Part shown: positions 58,109 through 64,000 of the stretch, piece by piece | Layout of the letters: each line of letters opens with the position of its first letter | Numbering within the stretch: position 1 is the first letter of the stretch | DNA from: JAIEOG01 sp964519985 | Lineage (GTDB): Bacteria > Bdellovibrionota > FAC87 > UBA2466 | Assembly (NCBI GenBank): GCA_964519985.1 | Contig: CAZFMF010000014.1 | Location: forward strand, 11,679 to 75,678 | Reading direction: 5' to 3' | DNA length: 64,000 bases | Translations under genes and position numbers: made by a program | The notes under the pieces: model-generated | Told to the model about the DNA's origin: nothing | Seen by the model: only the letters and a program-made list of their open reading frames with translations | The model's database searches: none

Positions 58109-58687
58109 CTATTGAACTTCCCAGAAATCTTTCGCGTAGCACATATACTCGCCCCTACACTGCCAACAGGTTGGTGCATTGGAGCAGCGGTCTTTTACGC
58201 AAAGGAACGAATCGCCGCTGTACTGATAAATCCATTCTACTTTCCCGTCTTTGCATTCGCCCGTTCGATTTGCAACGTCCCTAACCGCGGTTTTCATATC
58301 TATCCGTATCTCGCTTACCGCCCGCAGCCGCTTTCCAACGGATTTATAGTTCGGTTCCTTTGTACCCAGATCCTTTAAGCACTGAGTCAGTTCTTTTGCG
58401 TCTTTGGCGCCGTCGCAGATATCCAGCGAGCCACCGGGATAGACATAGTCCAACGTTTGCCCCAGGATCTCATTTTCTTGTTTCGGGTCACCCAATCTTT
58501 GAATGTACGAAACGACCTGTTCTGGGTAGCGGCGCGTCGCCCGCTTGACCACTTGGATGCACTCACGCTTTGCTTCGGCCGACATATCGGCACAAACCTT
58601 GTAACCGGGCTGACTTGCCAGCGCGCTTGCCGCGAAGATGGTTTGAGAAAATGCTAGCCCTATAGCCGCTCGAAGAATCGAATGCAT
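58109..58687 (-). CDS. Secreted cysteine-rich protein, unknown function
   Basis: 192 residues from ATG 58687 (G-rich RBS upstream). Signal peptide MHSILRAAIGLAFSQTIFAASALA, mature SQPGYKVCADMSAEAKRECI. Ten or so Cys, clustered at the C-terminus (FLCVKDRCSNAPTCWQCRGE, YMCYAKDFW), suggesting several disulfides. Helical central part. No family recognised. Same class as the genes at 4.0, 16.7 and 25.6 kb. Confidence 0.68.
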   Translation of the reverse strand: MHSILRAAIGLAFSQTIFAASALASQPGYKVCADMSAEAKRECIQVVKRATRRYPEQVVSYIQRLGDPKQENEILGQTLDYVYPGGSLDICDGAKDAKELTQCLKDLGTKEPNYKSVGKRLRAVSEIRIDMKTAVRDVANRTGECKDGKVEWIYQYSGDSFLCVKDRCSNAPTCWQCRGEYMCYAKDFWEVQ

Positions 58688-58774
58688 CGGAACCCCCCCC
58701 TTAAAACCCATGAACCTATCCCTAACCAGAAGTACCGGTTCCGTACACATAAAATTTTAACGGATAGACAAATT

Positions 58775-60052
58775 CTATTCGGCAGGGACCCCGGCTTTCC
58801 AGCGCGAGCGGAGTTCTCCCACCAAATACAATGACCCGGTGACTACTAACGTGTCGGATGGGGCGCAGGCTTTAAGGGCTGTCTCGAGGGCCTCATTGGG
58901 ATCGGCGATGAAGGGGGCCGCGTCTCGGTAATCCGTCGGCATGGCCGATGCGAGGCGGGGGATCTGGGTCAGTACTAACGACGCCGCAACCTCCCGCAGC
59001 TTTCCGATCAATTCCCGGTACGGCTTGTCGGGGGAAAAGCCGCAGACGATGTGCGAGCGCGTCCCCAATCGATGCAACGTCGCCACCAGGCAATCAATCC
59101 CGGACGGATTGTGGTCGCCGGAAAGCACCACGCGCGGCGAATCCTGCACCACTTCCATTCGCCCGGGCGTTTTCACCCGCGCGAAAGCTCGCTGTAGCGT
59201 CTCGGTATCGATATTGGGGTAGACCTCCCGCAAGCAGCGGTAGGCTAATGCCGCGTTCTCCAACGTGGCGGGCGTCGGATTGCTCAGAAAGAAGGGCATG
59301 CCGTCGATTTCCGCGGTCTGACCGTCCCAATCACACGTCAGCATGCGCGAGGGCACCTTCCACCCGTAACCCAACGGGCTGCCCAGTTCCCGCGTGCGAG
59401 CCTCCAATCGGGTCCGCAAGGCTTCGGGTTGTAGGTTGGAAAACACCGGCACGCCCGGCCGAAAGATCCCCATCTTCTCTTCCAGAATGGCTTCGAGCGT
59501 GTTGCCCAGATAGCGTTGGTGATCCCAATCGATTTGCGTGAGCACGGTGCCGATGGGGTGGGTCACGTTAACCGCGTCCAGCCGGCCGCCCATTCCGACT
59601 TCCAGCACCACTTGCTTCACGTCGGCCTGCCGGGCCCAGAGAAAGAAAACCAGGGTTAAGAACTCGAAGTAGGTGAGCTGAAAGCGGTCCGCCAGCTCCG
59701 CGTGGTCTTGGGCAATCGCTTCGAGCGTCTCCCAGGCCACCGGCTCCAAATTCAGTAGGAAGCGTTCCTGGGGATGCTGCAGGTGAGGGGAGAGGTACGT
59801 CCCCACGCGATATCCCGCCTCGACCAGCGCGGAAGACAAAAACAGCGAAGTGGTCCCTTTCCCATTGGTGCCGGAAATGACGATCGCATTGACAGTTTTC
59901 TCGGGATTCCCGACCGCGGCCAAGGCGGCGGTGAAGTGATCCAGTGAGTAATGAATCCGGGATTCCCCTCCCAAGCGCTCCAGGATTTTTAAAAACGAAG
60001 TTTTCAAAAGCGTTAGTGCCTCACTGTCAAGCGTCCGTACATACCGACGCAT
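58775..60052 (-). CDS. folC: Folylpolyglutamate/dihydrofolate synthase
   Basis: 425 residues. Mur-ligase superfamily: P-loop SGTNGKGTTSLFLSSAL (residues ~60-76), YLSPHLQHPQERF, LEVGMGGRLDAVNV, TQIDWDHQRYLGNTLEAI, and C-terminal PGRMEVV, LSGDHNPSGID. Adds glutamate to folates and may make dihydrofolate. Expected DGAHNP motif is present as SGDHNP, a slight variant. Completes a partial folate set with folP and folK. Confidence 0.94.
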   Translation of the reverse strand: MRRYVRTLDSEALTLLKTSFLKILERLGGESRIHYSLDHFTAALAAVGNPEKTVNAIVISGTNGKGTTSLFLSSALVEAGYRVGTYLSPHLQHPQERFLLNLEPVAWETLEAIAQDHAELADRFQLTYFEFLTLVFFLWARQADVKQVVLEVGMGGRLDAVNVTHPIGTVLTQIDWDHQRYLGNTLEAILEEKMGIFRPGVPVFSNLQPEALRTRLEARTRELGSPLGYGWKVPSRMLTCDWDGQTAEIDGMPFFLSNPTPATLENAALAYRCLREVYPNIDTETLQRAFARVKTPGRMEVVQDSPRVVLSGDHNPSGIDCLVATLHRLGTRSHIVCGFSPDKPYRELIGKLREVAASLVLTQIPRLASAMPTDYRDAAPFIADPNEALETALKACAPSDTLVVTGSLYLVGELRSRWKAGVPAE

Positions 60053-60246
60053 GTGATTTCAACTCTTTAACTCCCGCTGTCTGCAAAGGCTACAGTGCGT
60101 TTAACGAAAGCCCAAAAGATCGACAGGGCGATGACCTCACGTAAACACTTGAATTCAGGCGGTTTTGCGGGTGCGCACTCGGCGTGCTCCCTGGCAACCC
60201 CCTTGCACTAGGAGAGGGCAGGGGAAACAGATTCGAGGGGGAAACT

Positions 60247-61119
60247 GTGAACATCGCATCTAACATTTATAATTTCTCGGACTACCGAGATTTTCTCAAG
60301 GACCGCTACCGTCAGCTGAAAGGCGCGGACCCGGTCTTCTCGTTCCGTCACTTTTCCAAACAAGCCGGTTTCGGTTCGCCGAACTACTTGAAGTTGGTCA
60401 TGGACGGCAAACGTAACCTGAGTTCCGAAGCCATCGGCAAATTCGCCAAGGGCCTTCGGCTCGATAACCACGAAACGGAATTCTTCCGTTACATGGTCGA
60501 GTACAACCAGTGCGAACATCCTTCTAAGAAGAAGGTTTTCGAAGCGAAGCTGCTGTATCTTCGTGAGTTGTTCAAAGTCAAAACGCTCATTCCGGAGCTC
60601 TATGACTATTACCACGAGTGGTACCACGCGGCGATTCGCGAGACCGTGAAGAAGGGACCCGTGAAAAACGATCCTTCCGCTATCGGTCAGAGCTTGGTTC
60701 CGGCGATTACGTCGGAAGAAGCCGCGGGTTCGGTGGAATTGCTCTTGAAACTCGGTTTCGTCGGAATCACGAACGACGGTACCCTGGTCTCGAAAGAATC
60801 GACGCAAGTCGACGAGTCCTCGGTGGCGTTGGCGCAAAAGATTCACTACGAACAGATGGCAGAACTGGCGGCTCAGTCGCTCTACACTCAAGGCCCTGAA
60901 ACTCAGGACTTCGAGAGTATCACGCTGAGTCTCCCGGCTGAAAAAGTCGGCGAGCTTCGCACCAAGATTCGCGAACTCGTAGAAGGGCTGAATGCGACGA
61001 ATACTCGCAACCCGGCGGATGCCGTGTTTCAGCTCAACGTCCAGTTCTTCGCTTTGACCAAGTCGCTCACGCAAAAGCGCGACGAGGAAAAAGGCATCGG
61101 CGAGATCACGGCGGCCTAA
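60247..61119 (+). CDS. TIGR02147 family protein
   Basis: 290 residues from GTG 60247, preceded by GAGGGGGAAACT. Begins MNIASNIYNFSDYRDFLKDRYRQLKG, with FSFRHFSKQAGFGSPNYLKLVMDGKRNLSSEAIGKFAKGLRLD as an HTH-like N-terminal domain, typical of the TIGR02147 family of Bdellovibrio and Fibrobacter. C-terminal domain with FFALTKSLTQKRD. Likely a DNA-binding regulator, but no target is known. An in-frame ATG at 60184 is less likely. Followed by a strong terminator. Confidence 0.88.
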   Translation: MNIASNIYNFSDYRDFLKDRYRQLKGADPVFSFRHFSKQAGFGSPNYLKLVMDGKRNLSSEAIGKFAKGLRLDNHETEFFRYMVEYNQCEHPSKKKVFEAKLLYLRELFKVKTLIPELYDYYHEWYHAAIRETVKKGPVKNDPSAIGQSLVPAITSEEAAGSVELLLKLGFVGITNDGTLVSKESTQVDESSVALAQKIHYEQMAELAAQSLYTQGPETQDFESITLSLPAEKVGELRTKIRELVEGLNATNTRNPADAVFQLNVQFFALTKSLTQKRDEEKGIGEITAA

Positions 61120-61154
61120 TCGGTCCCGATCGGTTTCCCTGTTTTCTAAATGAG

Positions 61155-61201
61155 ACCCGCTTTTCTCCAGTAGGCCGGAGAAGAGCGGGTTTCGTGTTTT
61201 T
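61155..61201 (+). terminator. Rho-independent terminator
   Basis: ACCCGCTTTTCTCC (61155-61168) pairs with GGAGAAGAGCGGGT (61177-61190), loop AGTAGGCC, followed by TTCGTGTTTTT. Serves the TIGR02147 gene; the convergent hydrolase ends inside it. Confidence 0.85.
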
Positions 61202-62243
61202 ACGGGGTTGGCTTGGCGGGAAAGCGCCGGGTGAGAAAATCGGCGATAAGGGCATAGGCGTAGGCGGGGTCGTATTCCCCGATCTTGTTGCCGGAGGCAT
61301 CCCGCAAGATGCGCTCGGAGAGCACATCATGATACCCACCCGGAACGATGTGAAATTCGACGAGCGGGTGGGTTTCGGAGAGTTCCTGGAACCAGGCGAT
61401 AAGCTCTTTTGGCACTTCGGGATCGTGTTCGCCGACCATGATCAAAGTGGGTATGCGGAACGGATCCGGCGCGTCGGTCCAGTTGCCTTGACCGAGGATG
61501 CCGTGGACCCAATGGAACGCTTCCCAGTTGGGCAAAAACGCGCCGGCCTTCTCCAGACGTAAGTAGTTGGCAATGCTCTTCTCGAAATGCCCCCGAATCC
61601 CCGGAATAGCGGGCCCGATCAGGATCATGCCGTCGAGTAGGGCTTGCTGGTCGCCAACCAGACCCGCCCCCGCGCTTTGGCCAATGGGCACCAGATAGGG
61701 GGTGGCGTATCGGTCACGGGTGCGATGCAGATGCCCGGCCAATGTCGATCGCGCGGCATCGGGCGTGCCCCAGCGGTCCCGGGCTAGTCCCGGTTTATTC
61801 ACATCCCCGACGAAGTTTCCCGACATCGGCCAATCCATCGTCTCGGCCACAATGGGCGGCAGAGAAAAATTCATTCGGGCAATATCACCCACAATGCGTT
61901 TGCGAAGACGATCCTTTTTGTTGGTCAAAACGCGCGCCCAACGGGTGGCGTTTCCGGCGTGGCTGGTTTCCAATGCTCCAATCCCATGAAAGAGGGGCAT
62001 GGTAATGAGCGGGCGATCGGGCCGCAAACTCAATTCAATATAATAGCGTTGGGTCGCAGTGAGGGCATCGTACTCAGAGAGCACTCCCGGTAAGGGGTCG
62101 CCGCGCAGTAGAATCTGTTGGGGGCAATCGGCCGGCCCGGTCAACTCAATCCGGCCACGGGTATTGATAGAATCGGGGACCGTGTCCGCCCATCCCATCC
62201 CCGCGAAGAGAAAAATCGAAAAAACCCAACCGCACAAACCCAT
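61200..62243 (-). CDS. Secreted alpha/beta hydrolase
   Basis: 347 residues. Signal peptide MGLCGWVFSIFLFAGMGWA. Nucleophile elbow PIGQSAGAGLVG (Ser), acid in LIMVGEHDPEVP, catalytic His in VPGGYHDVLSE: a full triad. Early MPLFHGIGALETSHAGNATRWA provides the oxyanion region. Periplasmic or exported esterase/lipase-like enzyme; substrate unknown. Single gene, 93 bp from the CYTH gene end on the same strand. Confidence 0.85.
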   Translation of the reverse strand: MGLCGWVFSIFLFAGMGWADTVPDSINTRGRIELTGPADCPQQILLRGDPLPGVLSEYDALTATQRYYIELSLRPDRPLITMPLFHGIGALETSHAGNATRWARVLTNKKDRLRKRIVGDIARMNFSLPPIVAETMDWPMSGNFVGDVNKPGLARDRWGTPDAARSTLAGHLHRTRDRYATPYLVPIGQSAGAGLVGDQQALLDGMILIGPAIPGIRGHFEKSIANYLRLEKAGAFLPNWEAFHWVHGILGQGNWTDAPDPFRIPTLIMVGEHDPEVPKELIAWFQELSETHPLVEFHIVPGGYHDVLSERILRDASGNKIGEYDPAYAYALIADFLTRRFPAKPTP

Positions 62244-62281
62244 CTAGACGAACGCTAGCATAGCGATTCGCGCATTTCAAA

Positions 62282-62351
62282 AGGTACCCACTTCCTTTTC
62301 AGTCATCTCGCACGCAGGTACCCGCTACCTTTACAGTCATGACTGTAAAGG
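62282..62351. repeat. Direct repeat pair ending in a 24-nt perfect palindrome over a stop codon
   Basis: Two ~25-nt direct repeats with few mismatches (62282-62306 and 62316-62340, both starting AGGTACCC and ending CAGTCAT), 34 nt apart. The second runs into a perfect 24-nt palindrome at 62328-62351 (core ACAGTCATGACTGT), which contains the stop codon of the CYTH gene. Confidence 0.75.
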
Positions 62352-63011
62352 CTGCCGGCTTTTCCAGTCCAAAAGGCGGCGGCGTGTCCTTTTCAATTTT
62401 GCGTTAGCGAATACCGCCGCGAGCTTGGTCCCGGCGCGAGGGCGCACTTGGATACCCAGCTCGGAAAACCGTGTGCGTACTGCTTTCTCGGCGGCCCCCA
62501 AGGCCGCGGTTTCGACTTCAAGTTCGTAAAACTTCTGGGAGCCGACGCGCCAAGCATCCAGTTCGCCGGTAAAGCGACCGATGCGAATCAGGGTGCGTTC
62601 CGTTCTCACCGTCCCGACAATGCGTACCCGTGCCGCCGCTCCTTTAAGGAGATCATCGAGGTGGCGGTGAACGGGGGTCGAAAGAGTGCCCAGTTCGAGT
62701 CTGCGGGTGACAAGACGGCGTGCTTGCCCCACCGGCAATCGGCATTCCCATTCTCGGCGTTCGTGCCGACCGCGTTTGGCTCGGGCCTCCGTGTTTTTCA
62801 CCGCGCACTTCAGCGTTAGGAATGCGCGTTTGCCATCTTCAATGCGCACGCGCAGTCCCGCCCCTCGGCGTTTGAGGCCCAAATCGGAGGTGTCGAAGTA
62901 AGTATTCAGCTGCTTTTTTTTGGACCGACGTTTTGAGACGTTTAGAAGCTTTCCAAATTCCGTTCGTGAAAGGCCGAACTTTAATTCTGCTTCAAGATTC
63001 GCTTTCGGCAT
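62337..63011 (-). CDS. CYTH-domain protein (triphosphate tunnel metalloenzyme)
   Basis: 224 residues. CYTH signature ExExK as LEAELKFGL at the N-terminus, YFDTSDLGLKRRGAGLRVRIEDGKRAFLTLK, and basic residues lining the tunnel; FYELEVETAALG supplies the late acidic motif. Family members hydrolyse inorganic triphosphate or make cAMP/thiamine triphosphate; the activity here is unresolved. ATG overlaps the cysK stop (TAATG). The C-terminus is Arg/Lys-rich, and the last codons lie in a palindromic repeat. Confidence 0.85.
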   Translation of the reverse strand: MPKANLEAELKFGLSRTEFGKLLNVSKRRSKKKQLNTYFDTSDLGLKRRGAGLRVRIEDGKRAFLTLKCAVKNTEARAKRGRHERREWECRLPVGQARRLVTRRLELGTLSTPVHRHLDDLLKGAAARVRIVGTVRTERTLIRIGRFTGELDAWRVGSQKFYELEVETAALGAAEKAVRTRFSELGIQVRPRAGTKLAAVFANAKLKRTRRRLLDWKSRQPLQS

Positions 63012-64000
63012 TACTCTTCAAGTCGCTTGGGATCCACGGCCGCCACCGGCAGAGAATGTGCCATCTGGCGCGCGTCTTCGGCAAGCAGAGTCGAGAGGTA
63101 GCGCTCCGAATAACTGGGTATGATCGCGACAATCGTTTTGCCTTTGAATTCGGGCGCGGCGGCGACGCGGAGAGCGGCCACGACGGCGGCGCCGGAACTG
63201 ATTCCCACCGGGATGCCCTCTCGTTTAATCAACTCTTTGGCCATGAGAAGCGAGTCATTGCCTGAAACTTTTTCGATACGATCCACCAAGGAAACGTCGA
63301 GATTGTGAGGAATGAATCCGGCGCCGATGCCCTGGATCTTGTGGGGGCCCGGGGCTTCTCCGGAAATTACGGCCGACTCCGTAGGCTCGACCGCAATCAT
63401 TTGTACAGAAGGCTTTCTTTGCTTCAAGACGCTACCCACGCCGGTCAAAGTGCCCCCCGTTCCGACCCCAGCCACCACCGCATCGACGGTTCCATCGGTA
63501 TCTTCCCAGATTTCGATCGCGGTAGTGCGGCGATGCACTTCGGCATTCGCGGCGTTGTCGAACTGGCTTGGCATAAACATGTCCGAATGCGATTCCAGGA
63601 GCTCTTCGGCCTTCGCAACCGCGCCCTTCATCGCCAGCGATCCGGGCGTTAAAACGACCTTGGCGCCAAGCAGCAGGAGCAGAGTCCGTCGTTCCATCGA
63701 CATCGTCTCGGGCATGACGAGGGTGCAAGGGTACCCTTTGGCCGCGCACACGAAGGCCAACGCGACTCCGGTGTTTCCACTCGTCGGCTCTACCACCTGC
63801 ATGCCGGGTCGCAGCTCACCCGCCCGCTCCGCGGCTTCAATCATGCTGATGCCAATGCGATCTTTAACCGAGCCCAGCGGGTTGAAGAATTCGAGCTTGA
63901 GAAGAATGGTAGCGGGAAGATCGCGGCCGATGCGCTGCATGCGCACCAGCGGCGTGCGACCAATTGTCTTCGTGATGTCGTCGAAAATTTGCATGGTCAT
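63011..64000 (-). CDS. cysK: Cysteine synthase A (reaches window edge)
   Basis: 329 residues if the ATG at the last base triplet is the start (an ATG at 63994 is also possible, or the start may lie beyond the edge). PLP enzyme making cysteine from O-acetylserine and sulfide: TIGRTPLVRM, PLP lysine K46 in NPLGSVKDRIG, EPTSGNTGVALAFV, GVGTGGTLTGVG phosphate loop, VGISSGAAVVAAL. Length and motifs complete. Coupled to the CYTH gene downstream. Confidence 0.95.
   Translation of the reverse strand: MTMQIFDDITKTIGRTPLVRMQRIGRDLPATILLKLEFFNPLGSVKDRIGISMIEAAERAGELRPGMQVVEPTSGNTGVALAFVCAAKGYPCTLVMPETMSMERRTLLLLLGAKVVLTPGSLAMKGAVAKAEELLESHSDMFMPSQFDNAANAEVHRRTTAIEIWEDTDGTVDAVVAGVGTGGTLTGVGSVLKQRKPSVQMIAVEPTESAVISGEAPGPHKIQGIGAGFIPHNLDVSLVDRIEKVSGNDSLLMAKELIKREGIPVGISSGAAVVAALRVAAAPEFKGKTIVAIIPSYSERYLSTLLAEDARQMAHSLPVAAVDPKRLEE

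Overview
The window is a GC-rich (roughly 55-60%) Gram-negative chromosome segment, densely packed with operons and with no rRNA, tRNA or CRISPR array that I could recognise. The gene content suggests a protein- and nucleoside-scavenging bacterium close to Bdellovibrionota/Oligoflexia. The evidence is a TIGR02147-type protein (typical of Bdellovibrio and Fibrobacter), many short secreted proteins and lipoproteins with no recognisable family, PilT, a PrkA-YhbH-SpoVR stress operon, a full nucleoside-salvage operon, and amino-acid dehydrogenases linked to propionyl-CoA/methylmalonyl-CoA catabolism. The taxonomic assignment is inference.

Layout. 1-4 kb: edge-truncated methylmalonyl-CoA mutase (minus), then leucine dehydrogenase, a DUF1704 metallopeptidase-like protein and an RlmI-like methyltransferase. 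4-12.7 kb: envelope genes (two tandem TraF/FadL-like barrels, an App1-like phosphatase, another barrel, TolC, a ChaN-domain protein). 12.8-16.4 kb: propionyl-CoA carboxylase beta, biotin carboxylase and biotin carrier. 17.5-23.8 kb: four polytopic membrane proteins likely involved in surface glycan assembly. 23.8-27.3 kb: a 48-residue membrane protein, PilT with a 200-residue Pro/Ala tail, a lipoprotein, a 2OG-Fe oxygenase and acylphosphatase. 27.3-33.0 kb: deoC-deoB-deoA-punA-cdd-mtaD salvage operon. 33.1-38.9 kb: prkA-yhbH-spoVR plus a pseudo-receiver/GAF protein. 39-47 kb: glutamate dehydrogenase, orphan secreted proteins, purA, serA and a class V aminotransferase. 47.2-51.1 kb: a tandem family of four secreted/membrane paralogues interrupted by an intact IS5-type element. 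51.4-53.5 kb: ahpD-ahpC divergent from oxyR. 53.6-64 kb: peptidase-like lipoprotein, folP-folK, LysM-like protein, folC, TIGR02147 protein, alpha/beta hydrolase, CYTH protein and cysK at the edge.

Most unusual content. (1) The four-gene family at 47.2-51.1 kb has an almost identical promoter/RBS/signal-peptide cassette, conserved protein ends, and a variable transmembrane centre. Its start codons are embedded in two mutually exclusive hairpins. (2) A palindrome family (core ACTCCGGCGCCGGAGT) recurs at least six times, three times directly in front of an extended -10 promoter. The IS element sits exactly at the dyad centre of one copy. (3) Intergenic arrays of different short perfect palindromes occur next to GTCATTGCGAG-type repeats, including one array of five consecutive palindromes in 110 bp. 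(4) Several small secreted-protein genes look freshly frameshifted or beheaded, which suggests rapid turnover of that gene class.
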